Positions 49,545 through 57,385 of a DNA stretch of 64,000 nt are shown one piece after another. This DNA comes from Candidatus Kaistella beijingensis. Its GTDB lineage: Bacteria > Bacteroidota > Bacteroidia > Flavobacteriales > Weeksellaceae. Location of the stretch: contig NZ_CP071953.1 of NCBI RefSeq assembly GCF_020084865.1, positions 2,604,001-2,668,000 on the forward strand, given 5' to 3'. The position numbers and the translations under genes were made by a program. Within the stretch, counting starts at the first letter, position 1, and each line of letters opens with the position of its first letter. The notes under the pieces are model-generated. The model saw only the letters and a list, made by a program, of their open reading frames with translations. It had not been told where the DNA came from and did no database searches.

Positions 49545-50894
49545 ATGAAGCCAAGCTTAGCAAAAGGAACAAGAGATTTTTCTTCCGAGGAAGTTTTCCG
49601 AAGAAAATTCATTATCAATACATTACAAAATAATTTTGAACTTTTCGGATTTCAACCTTTGGAAACCCCGAGTTTTGAAAACCTTTCAACTCTAACCGGA
49701 AAATATGGTGAAGAAGGTGACCGTTTGATTTTCAAAATTTTGAATTCTGGAGATTACGCTTCCAAGACAAAAGATGAAGATTGGAACTCAAAAAACTCAC
49801 AAAAACTCATTTCGCAGATTTCGGAAAAAGCGTTGCGTTATGATTTGACGGTTCCTTTTGCGAGATATGTCACGATGAATCACGGAACCATGACTTTTCC
49901 TTTCAAACGTTACCAAATCCAGCCGGTTTGGAGAGCGGATCGTCCACAGAAAGGCAGGTTCAGAGAGTTTTATCAATGTGATGCCGATGTAGTTGGAAGC
50001 GAAAGTTTATGGCAGGAAGTGGAGCTGGTTCAACTTTATCTTCAATCTTTTTCAGATTTGAAAATTCCGGTGACGCTACATTTGAATAATAGAAAAATTC
50101 TTTCCGGACTTGCGGAATATGCAGGAATTTCAAAACATTTAATTGAGTTTACCGTCGCTTTAGACAAGTTGGATAAAATTGGTAAAGAAGGAGTTATTAA
50201 AGAACTTCTTGAAAAAAATATCAGTCAAACATCCATCGATAAATTGGAGTTTCTTTTCGAACAGACTGATGATTCCATGGAAAATCTCCTTTTATTAAAG
50301 GAAAAATTTGTGGAAGACGACCTCGGTTTCAAAGGAGTTGAAGAATTGGAATTTGTTTTCAATAAATGTTTGGATTTGGGAATTTCTCTCGAAAATTTAA
50401 AGTTCGACATTACTTTAGCGAGAGGACTTGATTATTATACCGGTGCCATTTTCGAGGTGAAAGCAGATGAGGTTGCAATGGGTTCCATTGGTGGTGGTGG
50501 AAGATACGACAACTTAACCGAGGTTTTCGGGGTGAAAAATATTCCGGGAATCGGGATTTCTTTCGGGCTCGACCGAATTTATTTGGTCATGGAAGAACTT
50601 GGTCTTTTTCCCCAAAGTATCGAAAATTCTGTAAAATATCTTTTTGCGAATTATGGCGAAAGAGAATCTTTGGAAGCATTAAAAGTAATCTTCCAGCTTC
50701 GCAAAAATGGAATTTCAGCCGAACTTTATCCCGAATCAGCCAAATTGAAAAAGCAGTTCACTTACGCAGAGAAAAAAGGAATTCCAAATTTAGTTTTCTT
50801 TGGTGAACAGGAAATTTCAGAAAATAAAATCACCATAAAAAATCTTGAATCCGGAGAACAAAAAACACTTTCTATAAATGAATTTTTGAACTAA
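49545..50894 (+). CDS. hisS: Histidine-tRNA ligase
   Basis: A 449-residue class II synthetase that charges tRNA-His. Motif 1 region [19 protein letters not shown] near residue 40. [13 protein letters not shown] near 105, motif 2 [29 protein letters not shown] in pieces near 125, His[17 protein letters not shown] near 290, and motif 3 [17 protein letters not shown] near 335. The C-terminal anticodon-binding domain is present. It lies inside the segment bounded by the inverted IS1182 copies. Confidence 0.94.
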   Translation: MKPSLAKGTRDFSSEEVFRRKFIINTLQNNFELFGFQPLETPSFENLSTLTGKYGEEGDRLIFKILNSGDYASKTKDEDWNSKNSQKLISQISEKALRYDLTVPFARYVTMNHGTMTFPFKRYQIQPVWRADRPQKGRFREFYQCDADVVGSESLWQEVELVQLYLQSFSDLKIPVTLHLNNRKILSGLAEYAGISKHLIEFTVALDKLDKIGKEGVIKELLEKNISQTSIDKLEFLFEQTDDSMENLLLLKEKFVEDDLGFKGVEELEFVFNKCLDLGISLENLKFDITLARGLDYYTGAIFEVKADEVAMGSIGGGGRYDNLTEVFGVKNIPGIGISFGLDRIYLVMEELGLFPQSIENSVKYLFANYGERESLEALKVIFQLRKNGISAELYPESAKLKKQFTYAEKKGIPNLVFFGEQEISENKITIKNLESGEQKTLSINEFLN

Positions 50895-50912
50895 TTTTAT
50901 TCTTCAAACCTG

Positions 50913-50978
50913 AAACCTGAAACTTGAAACCGAAAATTCAAACGATATCAAACAACTTTAAACCATTTCAAACAAAAC
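50913..50978 (+). repeat. CCTGAAA and TCAAACA word repeats before the EamA-half gene
   Basis: ACCTGAAACCTGAAACTTGA is followed by ATATCAAACAACTTTAAACC and ATTTCAAACA, ending 5 bp before the ATG at 50983. The second half matches the leader of purK (18662-18702). Confidence 0.65.
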
Positions 50979-50982
50979 TCCT

Positions 50983-51399
50983 ATGTGGTGGCTTTACGCA
51001 CTTCTTTCCGCCTTCTTCGCTGCACTCACTGCCATTTTTGCAAAGATCGGTGTGGAAAATGTAAACTCCAATTTGGCGACTGCAATTCGAACAGTTGTGG
51101 TTTTGGTGATGATTTGGCTCATTGTCTTTTCGCGCGGGGAAATGAAGGGAATTGGTGAACTTTCCAACAAAACATGGTTTTTTCTCGGAATTTCGGGAGT
51201 TGCAACCGGACTTTCTTGGATTTTCTATTTCAAGGCTTTACAAATGGGCGAAGTTTCCAAAGTGGCGGGAATAGATAAGTTGAGTTTGGCTTTAACCATC
51301 ATTTTTGCGGTAATCTTTTTAGGCGAAACTTTAACCTGGAAAACCGCACTTGGAGCAGGATTGATTATTACAGGAACCTTATTTTTAATTTGGAAATAA
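50983..51399 (+). CDS. Half-size EamA family transporter
   Basis: A 138-residue membrane protein with a single EamA domain of four to five helices (WWLYALLSAFFAALTAIFAKIG, ATAIRTVVVLVMIWLIVFS, WFFLGISGVATGLSWIFYFKAL in pieces, LALTIIFAVIFLGETLTWKTALGAGLIITGTLFLIW in pieces). Full EamA proteins have two such domains; single-domain forms probably dimerise. The substrate is unknown. Its stop overlaps the next start (TAATGA), so translation is coupled to the DUF1835 gene. Confidence 0.85.
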   Translation: MWWLYALLSAFFAALTAIFAKIGVENVNSNLATAIRTVVVLVMIWLIVFSRGEMKGIGELSNKTWFFLGISGVATGLSWIFYFKALQMGEVSKVAGIDKLSLALTIIFAVIFLGETLTWKTALGAGLIITGTLFLIWK

Positions 51400-52112
51400 T
51401 GAAAACTTTCCACATTCTAAATGGCGATTGTCTTCATCAAAGATTTCCAAATGATTTGGACGGAGAGAAAATAATTTGGCGTGAATGTTTAATTGATGGT
51501 CCAGTTTCGGAAACAAATTTTTTGGAATATCGAGCAAAATTTATTCAAGAAAGCTTTGGAGAAACAAAGGAAGGCTATTTAGAAAAAGTTTTGAACGAGT
51601 TTGAGAAAATTAAAAATATTCCCCAAAATGCCGACGTTTACTTTTGGTTTGAGGACGATTTGTTTTGTCAGGTAAATCTGTGGTTTTTGCTTTCTAATTT
51701 TTCATGTGAAAATCAAAGCTTATTTGCGGTTTTTCCCACTTTTAATGATGAAAAAAACAGATGGAAAGGTTTTGGCAATCACGACGCTGAAGATTTGAAA
51801 AGATGTTTCGCGGAATCAAAGAAAATCAATTCGAACGATTTTGAATTAGGACAAAAATTATGGAAAGCCTTTTCAAAAGGGGACTTACAGAAATTAAAAA
51901 TATTTTCAAAATCAAAATCCGAAATTTTTAGAAAACTGAAAGACGTTTCAATTGCAAACGAAAACCGATTCAACGGAAATTTAGATAAACAAATTTCAGA
52001 ACTTGCCAATCAAGAAAGTGATGTCAATAAATTATTTCAGAAATTTACAGAAAAATATGGAATTTACGGTTTCGGCGATTTACAGTTCAAAAGGTATTTT
52101 CCTCAACCTTAG
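51399..52112 (+). CDS. DUF1835 domain protein
   Basis: A 237-residue protein. MKTFHILNGDCLHQRFPNDLDGEKIIWRECLIDGPV in pieces is the DUF1835 start, and VYFWFEDDLFCQVNLWFLLSNF near residue 78 its central motif. The C-terminal third (FRKLKDVSIANENRFNGNLD, LFQKFTEKYGIYGFGDLQFKR) is helical and conserved in relatives. No reaction is known. The ATG at 51399 overlaps the stop of the half-EamA gene. Its last codons and stop (CCT CAA CCT TAG) are the first two hexamers of the CCTTAA array. Confidence 0.78.
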   Translation: MKTFHILNGDCLHQRFPNDLDGEKIIWRECLIDGPVSETNFLEYRAKFIQESFGETKEGYLEKVLNEFEKIKNIPQNADVYFWFEDDLFCQVNLWFLLSNFSCENQSLFAVFPTFNDEKNRWKGFGNHDAEDLKRCFAESKKINSNDFELGQKLWKAFSKGDLQKLKIFSKSKSEIFRKLKDVSIANENRFNGNLDKQISELANQESDVNKLFQKFTEKYGIYGFGDLQFKRYFPQP

Positions 52113-52157
52113 CCTTAACCTTAACCTTAACCTTAACCTTAACCTTAACCTCAACCT
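52101..52157 (+). repeat. CCTTAA hexamer array abutting a start codon
   Basis: Nine hexamers (CCTCAA, CCTTAG, six CCTTAA, CCTCAA) and a final CCT end exactly at the ATG of the methyltransferase at 52158. The array begins inside the DUF1835 gene and supplies its TAG stop. Being a 6-bp unit, its copy number can change without altering the upstream stop position. Confidence 0.9.
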
Positions 52158-52946
52158 ATGCAAGACTATCTCGAAATCAACCGCAATTCCTGGAACGCCA
52201 AAGTAGAGCCGCATCTGAAATCCGACTTCTATTTTGTGGAGGAATTTCTACATGGAAGAACTTCTTTAAACTCGATTGAGCTTGAACTTTTGGGCGATGT
52301 GAAAGGAAACGAAATTCTCCATCTTCAATGTCATTTTGGGCAGGATTCCATTTCGCTTTCAAGAATGGGCGCGAAAGTTACAGGAATTGATTTGTCGGAT
52401 AAAGCGATTGAAACCGCAAAAAATTTAGCACAAAAATGCGGAACAGATACCGAATTTATCGTTTCGGATGTTTACGATTTGCCAAATGTTCTGGATCAGA
52501 AATTTGACATCGTTTACAGCAGTTATGGAACCATTGGTTGGCTTCCCGATTTGGAAAAGTGGGCAAAAGTGATTTCACGCTTCCTGAAACCAGGCGGAAA
52601 ATTTGTTTTTGTGGAATTTCATCCCGTGATTTGGATGTTTGATGACGATTTTACTTTTGTGAAGTACAATTATTTCAATGAAAAACCGATTATGGAAACC
52701 TACGAAGGAACTTATGCAGACCAATCCGCAAACATTGTGCAAGATTACGTCATGTGGAATCATCCTCTTTCTGATGTTCTGAATAATTTAATCAAAGAAA
52801 ACCTCAAAATAGAATATTTTGAGGAATACGACTGGTCGCCTTATGCGTGTTTCCGCCACAATGAGGAATTTGAGAAAGGAAAATACAGAATACCACAATT
52901 TGGGAATAAGGTTCCACATGTTTTTTCGGTGGTTGCCGGGAAATAG
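52158..52946 (+). CDS. SAM-dependent methyltransferase, class I
   Basis: A 262-residue methyltransferase. EILHLQCHFGQDSISLSRMGAKVTGIDLSDKAIE in pieces near residue 55 is motif I plus the Asp that binds SAM ribose. FIVSDVYDLPNVLDQKFDIVYSSYGTIGWLPDLE in pieces is motifs II-III, and SRFLKPGGKFVFVEFHPVIW is the post-motif strand. The N-terminus NRNSWNAKVEPHLKSDFY is typical of Bacteroidota relatives. Substrate is unknown. The ATG at 52158 follows directly on the hexamer array, so there is no normal leader or ribosome-binding site other than the repeat. Confidence 0.88.
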   Translation: MQDYLEINRNSWNAKVEPHLKSDFYFVEEFLHGRTSLNSIELELLGDVKGNEILHLQCHFGQDSISLSRMGAKVTGIDLSDKAIETAKNLAQKCGTDTEFIVSDVYDLPNVLDQKFDIVYSSYGTIGWLPDLEKWAKVISRFLKPGGKFVFVEFHPVIWMFDDDFTFVKYNYFNEKPIMETYEGTYADQSANIVQDYVMWNHPLSDVLNNLIKENLKIEYFEEYDWSPYACFRHNEEFEKGKYRIPQFGNKVPHVFSVVAGK

Positions 52947-53181
52947 TTTTTGTAAGTGTAAAAGATAATTCTAACTGAGAAAAATTTTAAGTTTTTAAAT
53001 TTTGCTTGTTTTGCTTTAAAAATATTAACAAAGTTGTTTTCAAGAAATTTATTGAGGTAATCGACTTATTTATAAAGTAAAATTTTCGCAGAATCAATTA
53101 AAATCATGCAATTTGAAACAAATTTTTTGTACTATTGCAAACCTAATTCGAATTTCGAATTTCGTACTTCAAATTTTTTAC

Positions 53182-53255
53182 GGGGGATTAGCTCATTTGG
53201 CTAGAGCGTTTGACTGGCAGTCAAAAGGTGGTCGGTTCGATCCCGATATCCTCCA
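53182..53255 (+). tRNA. tRNA-Ala (anticodon GGC)
   Basis: A 74-nt cloverleaf. The acceptor GGGGGAT pairs with ATCCTCC, giving the G3:U70 pair that marks alanine tRNAs. The anticodon stem TTTGA/TCAAA encloses CTGGCAG, anticodon GGC. The T arm GTCGG-TTCGATC-CCGAT is standard. CCA is not encoded and must be added after transcription. A hairpin terminator follows at 53271. Confidence 0.95.
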
Positions 53256-53270
53256 CTTCTTTATTTTACT

Positions 53271-53296
53271 AACCTCTGATTATCAGAGGTTATTTT
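53271..53296 (+). terminator. Terminator downstream of tRNA-Ala
   Basis: AACCTCTG (53271-53278) pairs with CAGAGGTT (53284-53291) around ATTAT, then ATTTTG. Confidence 0.7.
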
Positions 53297-53347
53297 GCGT
53301 TTAAACCACTCTTAATTCCTGCTACCTTTCCTAATTTTTATTCATAA

Positions 53348-53572
53348 AAAAGGAGGCAGAATAAACTATTAATTGATTATAGTAGAAATCTTTTGAAAAA
53401 AGATTTTTTATTGCAAAGTTATTTTTCACGAAATTCTTATGAACAACTGATTTCAAGCGATCAACAATTTGGGAAACGATTAAAAGTGAAAATTTTGGCA
53501 GGTTACTTGGGAATTCAGTTAAACAGGATCCGTAAAGACAGAAATCTGGCCAGTGCAAAAAGATCAATGTAA
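53348..53572 (+). pseudogene. Crp/Fnr-family regulator, C-terminal remnant
   Basis: A 74-codon frame without start, entered after a TAA (53345-53347) and ending TAA at 53570. It reads LLIDYSRNLLKKDFLLQSYF, then YEQLISSDQQFGKRLKVKIL, AGYLGIQLNRIRKDRN and the end LASAKRSM. The AGYLGIQLNRIRK part resembles the recognition helix of Crp/Fnr proteins (xYLGIxPxxLSRIR). The cyclic-nucleotide domain is missing. It lies 46 bp from IS1182 copy 2. No functional gene is likely. Confidence 0.6.
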
Positions 53573-53618
53573 AAATTTAAAGATGACAGCTAAAGAATAG
53601 GAACGAACTTAACTAAAA

Positions 53619-55335
53619 GAATCTGTCTCACAATAAAAATTGAGGCGGATTTTTTATTGCAGTTCCAATCTTCAATGTTTTGGAAAAAGAAAAAGTTGTC
53701 TTCTTTAGGCAACTTTCTTTCTTAAATTGTGTGCTAATGCGTGCAATCCGAACTCCAATTCTACTTTTTTCAGACCTTTCAGGGTAAACCGCTTAAAATT
53801 GTTGCAATGTTTCAGATGTGCAAACACAGGTTCTACTTCAACCGAGCGTTGTCTGCGTTTTTTAATGCCTTCTTGGCTGTTTAATAGTTCCCTGATTTTC
53901 TCTTTGTACTGTTCCAGATGATGGTTTCGCTCTACACTGCGATTTTCTTTGGAACTGTGACAAACGCCTCTGATTGGGCATCCATCACAGTTTTTAGCCT
54001 GATAATGCGAGAGTTTTTGAGGGTAACCGGTCTTGGTTTTCCGAGTGCTTTCGTGTGTTTTTTCCATCTTTTGACCCATCGCACAGACGTAATAATCTTT
54101 TTCCTGATTGTAGTGCAGATTTTCTTTGCTGAATGTTTTGTGTTTCGCCTGATAATGGGCATCCTGCTCTTTGTCGAAGGTGTTGTATTTTACATAAGGT
54201 GTAATATTGTTCTGTTCCAGCAATTCATAGTTCTGCTCGCTCCCATAACCTGCATCGGCAGTGAGTTCTTCTAATTCCGCCAATCTTTTTTCCCCATAGA
54301 GTTTCTCAAAATTTTTAAGATGATGCTCTAGGGTATTGAAGTCATTGGTCTGCTGATGAATGGTATAATTGACGATGATTTGATTCTCCGTAGAAATTTG
54401 TGCATTGTAGGCGGGTTTAAGTTGTCCGTTCTGCATGTGATCATCCTTCATTCTCATAAAAGTGGCGTCTTCATCCGTCTTGCTGTAAGAGTTTCTTTCT
54501 TTTAAAATCGCTTCCTGAGCTTCGTATTTATCGAGGTTTTTCTCAAAATTATTTTTAATGTAATTCAGCTTGGCTTTAGCTTTTTTGTCGGAATCGGTCT
54601 TGCGGTCGCTGCCTTTCAATTTGGCATTGATATTTTCTACGGTTTGCTGGATCTTTTCTTTGCTGATTTCTTTAAACTCAGGCGGTTCAGGGTCTTTGTC
54701 TTCCTCTCTTGCCACGTTTTGAGCGTATTTCCAAAGATCTTCCAATTGGCGGAGCATTTTTTCTTTATTGGTTTTAATGGCATTTGCCCAAACAAAAGTG
54801 TAGCGGTTTGCCTGTGCTTCGATTTTCGTTCCATCCACAAAAACCTGTTTCAAACTCACCAAGCCTTCATCTGCCAAAAGCAAAACTACTTGCGAGAAAA
54901 TATCCTTGAAAGCCGCTTCCAGCTTATTGCTCCGGAAGCGGTTCACGGTATTGTGATCCACAATGCTCATGTTGGAAAGCCACATAAAATTGATATTTTC
55001 CCGAAGCGCTTTTTCTATCTTCCGGGAGGAATAAATATTATTCATGTACGCAAAAACCATCACTTTGAGCATCATCCCGGGATGATAACTGGGATTTCCT
55101 TCTCTGCTGTAGGCTTTTAGAAGCGGATCTATATTAATTCTCTCCAAAATATCATTGACAATCCGAACAGGGTGATTTTCGGGAATCAATTCCTCAAAAC
55201 TATAAGGAAACAGCACCAGCTGATTTTGGTTATAATGCTTGAAATTCATAAACAACTATCTGATTATCAATGATAAATATACAAAAATCCTAAATAATAA
55301 CCAAAAAAAATCCGCCTCAGTTGTGAGACGGATTC
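53619..55335 (-). mobile_element. IS1182-family insertion sequence, copy 2 (inverted)
   Basis: Same 1717-bp length, ends and transposase as copy 1 (47668-49384), in the opposite direction. The two copies enclose 49385-53618. No target-site duplication is recognisable; both right-hand flanks begin TTTTTAAT. Confidence 0.88.
53705..55255 (-). CDS. IS1182-family transposase
   Basis: The 516-residue protein is identical in sequence to the transposase at 47748-49298. Catalytic regions FVDGTKIEAQ, TADAGYGSEQ and VEPVFAHLKH are present, as is the CDGCPIRGVC cysteine cluster. Identity of the two copies means recent duplication or gene conversion. Confidence 0.92.
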   Translation of the reverse strand: MFMNFKHYNQNQLVLFPYSFEELIPENHPVRIVNDILERINIDPLLKAYSREGNPSYHPGMMLKVMVFAYMNNIYSSRKIEKALRENINFMWLSNMSIVDHNTVNRFRSNKLEAAFKDIFSQVVLLLADEGLVSLKQVFVDGTKIEAQANRYTFVWANAIKTNKEKMLRQLEDLWKYAQNVAREEDKDPEPPEFKEISKEKIQQTVENINAKLKGSDRKTDSDKKAKAKLNYIKNNFEKNLDKYEAQEAILKERNSYSKTDEDATFMRMKDDHMQNGQLKPAYNAQISTENQIIVNYTIHQQTNDFNTLEHHLKNFEKLYGEKRLAELEELTADAGYGSEQNYELLEQNNITPYVKYNTFDKEQDAHYQAKHKTFSKENLHYNQEKDYYVCAMGQKMEKTHESTRKTKTGYPQKLSHYQAKNCDGCPIRGVCHSSKENRSVERNHHLEQYKEKIRELLNSQEGIKKRRQRSVEVEPVFAHLKHCNNFKRFTLKGLKKVELEFGLHALAHNLRKKVA

Positions 55336-55399
55336 TTTTTAATATTCTTTTTCGGTATTTTTCCACAACACACCCACTCACCAACACACCCAAAATTTT

Positions 55400-57076
55400 T
55401 CAACTCAATCCCGAAATTTTCCCATCCTTGTCGATCACCATTCCTTCCGCAGCAGGAATATTCGGTAAGCCGGGCATTCTCATCATATCGCCCAAAATTG
55501 GAATAATGAATCCTGCACCTGCCGCAAACTCAAATTCGCGAACCGTGATTTTAAAATTAGAAGGTCGCCCAATTTTTGTCTCATCATCGGTTAAAGATTT
55601 TTGAGTTTTCGCCATACAAATCGGGACTTTATCGAAACCTAAATCATAAATCGTTTTCAGTTGATTTTTTGCTTTCTGGGAAAAAACCACACTTTCTGCA
55701 CCGTAAATTTCTTTGGCAATCGTCTCTATTTTATATTCAACAGAATCATCAACTTTGTAAAGCGGTTTGAAATCATTTCCACAAAAATCCGCACAGTAAA
55801 CCACTTCTTTTGCCAATTCGGTCATTCCTTCTCCGCCTTTTGAGAATTCTTCGGCGAGAATTGCTTTTACTCCTAATTTCTCACATTCGGATTTCACAAA
55901 ATCAATTTCCTCTTCAGAATCGGTTGCAAAATGATTGATGGCGACAATGGGTTTCAGACCAAATTTAAAGGCGTTTTCAATATGCTTTTTTAAATTTTCA
56001 ATTCCGTTTTTCACGAAAGGAAGATTGGGTTTTTCATATTCACCTTTTTTCGCACCACCGTGATAACGCAGTGCACGAATTGTCGCAACAATTACATACG
56101 CATCAGGTTTTATTTTTCCGTAATGACATTTGATATGGAGGAATTTTTCCGCACCCAAATCTGCGCCGAAACCTGCTTCTGTCACGACATAATCAGCCAA
56201 TGAAAGTCCTGTTTTTGTAGCAATAATCGTGTTTGTTCCTTGTGCAATATTGGCAAAAGGTCCACCGTGAAGAATGGCAGGATTTCCTTCCAAAGTTTGC
56301 ACAAGGTTTGGCTTAATGGCATCTCTTAACAAAATTGCCATCGCATTTTCTGCTTTTAAATCTCTTGCAAAAATCGGTTTCTTGTCAAAAGTAAAACCCA
56401 CGAAAATATTTCCCAAACGGTTTTTCAAATCCTCAAAATCCCGACTTAAACAAAGAATCGCCATCACTTCACTTGCAGGAGTAATGTTGAAACCTTCTTC
56501 ACGGGTAATTCCGTTGTTTGAGCCGCCTAAACCAACCACAATATGACGAAGCGAACGGTCATTCATATCCATCACTCGTTTCCAAACGATGGTTCTTGGG
56601 TCGAGGTTTAATGAGAATTTTTTGTTCTGTAAATTATTGTCAATCAATGCAGAAAGAAGATTATTGGCTTTTTCAATGGCAGCAAAATCTCCCGTGAAAT
56701 GCAGATTAATATCCACCATCGGAATCACTTGCGCATAACCACCACCTGCAGCACCGCCTTTCACCCCGAAAACAGGACCGAGCGAAGGTTCGCGTAAAAC
56801 GGCAATGGATTTTTTTCCAATTTTATTAAGACCATCGTTCAAGCCAACAGAAACTGTAGTTTTTCCCTCACCTGCAGGAGTTGGATTAATCGCGGTTACC
56901 AAAATAAGTTTGGACTTTTTGATTTTTTCTTCGTCAATGTATTTTAAAGGAATTTTGGCTTTGTGTTTTCCAAAATATTCCAAATCATCATTGTGGATTC
57001 CTATTTTTTCTGCAATGTTTTTAATGTGTTGGATGTTTGCTGATTCTGCAATTTCAAGGTCGGTTGGGAAACTCAT
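55400..57076 (-). CDS. fhs: Formate-tetrahydrofolate ligase
   Basis: A 558-residue enzyme that makes 10-formyl-tetrahydrofolate from formate, ATP and tetrahydrofolate. The P-loop AINPTPAGEGKTTVSVGL is near residue 62. LREPSLGPVFGVKGGAAGGGYAQVIPMVDINLHFTGD in pieces near 88 is the highly conserved substrate region. DPRTIVWKRVMDMNDRSLR, AILHGGPFANIAQGTNT and the C-terminal GEIMRMPGLP-type text (GDMMRMPGLPNIPAAEGM) follow. The length is normal. The ATG at 57076 is chosen; eight more upstream codons lie in the spacer. It supplies purine synthesis (purE, purK here). Confidence 0.95.
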   Translation of the reverse strand: MSFPTDLEIAESANIQHIKNIAEKIGIHNDDLEYFGKHKAKIPLKYIDEEKIKKSKLILVTAINPTPAGEGKTTVSVGLNDGLNKIGKKSIAVLREPSLGPVFGVKGGAAGGGYAQVIPMVDINLHFTGDFAAIEKANNLLSALIDNNLQNKKFSLNLDPRTIVWKRVMDMNDRSLRHIVVGLGGSNNGITREEGFNITPASEVMAILCLSRDFEDLKNRLGNIFVGFTFDKKPIFARDLKAENAMAILLRDAIKPNLVQTLEGNPAILHGGPFANIAQGTNTIIATKTGLSLADYVVTEAGFGADLGAEKFLHIKCHYGKIKPDAYVIVATIRALRYHGGAKKGEYEKPNLPFVKNGIENLKKHIENAFKFGLKPIVAINHFATDSEEEIDFVKSECEKLGVKAILAEEFSKGGEGMTELAKEVVYCADFCGNDFKPLYKVDDSVEYKIETIAKEIYGAESVVFSQKAKNQLKTIYDLGFDKVPICMAKTQKSLTDDETKIGRPSNFKITVREFEFAAGAGFIIPILGDMMRMPGLPNIPAAEGMVIDKDGKISGLS

Positions 57077-57237
57077 AGATGTAAATTTTAAATCTATCAA
57101 ATTTAGTCATATTCAGAGAATTTCAACAAAATTTTAAGCTGTTTAAAATCACCCTGAAAATTAAATCATTGCTCTTAAAATTTTGCAAACTAAAATTATG
57201 ATGAGGAAATCAACAGTTCAATAATAAAAGATACGAA

Positions 57238-57251
57238 TTGGCTTTAGCCAA
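57238..57251 (+). repeat. Single REP-type hairpin
   Basis: TTGGCTTTAGCCAA, followed by AACTTATT exactly as after the copy at 36785. It has no outer CGGGCT partner here. Confidence 0.75.
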
Positions 57252-57341
57252 AACTTATTTACAAACTTGAAATTCATTTTGCGTGAATTTTAAAACTTAT
57301 CGATAAGATGAATACAGATTGAATATGGCATAAAAATTCCG

Positions 57342-57349
57342 TATTTTTG
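57342..57349 (+). promoter_or_regulatory. -7 box TATTTTTG for uvrA
   Basis: Fits TAnnTTTG, ending 36 nt before the ATG at 57386. Confidence 0.45.
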
Positions 57350-57385
57350 CAGAATTCCGAATTTTTAAAATTTCGGACCCTAAAA

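Larger units (their letters stand above)
57077..57385. other. 309-bp spacer with a REP hairpin and the uvrA promoter
   Basis: Apart from the hairpin TTGGCTTTAGCCAA at 57238-57251 and the -7 box at 57342-57349, no gene or structure is seen. Confidence 0.6.

Noticed and set aside
49291..49548. A protein running from the IS1182 end to hisS
   Set aside because: It crosses the IS boundary and the hisS promoter, and its composition is spacer-like.
52101..52157. A telomere or CRISPR-like array
   Set aside because: The CCTTAA units are contiguous hexamers without spacers, in the middle of a bacterial gene cluster. They are a simple-sequence repeat.
53331..53567. A 78-residue protein on the minus strand
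   Set aside because: It is the antisense shadow of the Crp/Fnr-like remnant and has no family resemblance.
54644..55120. A 158-residue protein antisense to the IS1182 transposase (also 47883-48359)
   Set aside because: It is the complementary-strand shadow of the transposase and repeats exactly in both copies.
47668..55335. The IS1182 pair as a second composite transposon
   Set aside because: The copies are inverted, enclose housekeeping genes (hisS, tRNA-Ala) and show no shared outer target duplication. An invertible segment is the simpler reading.
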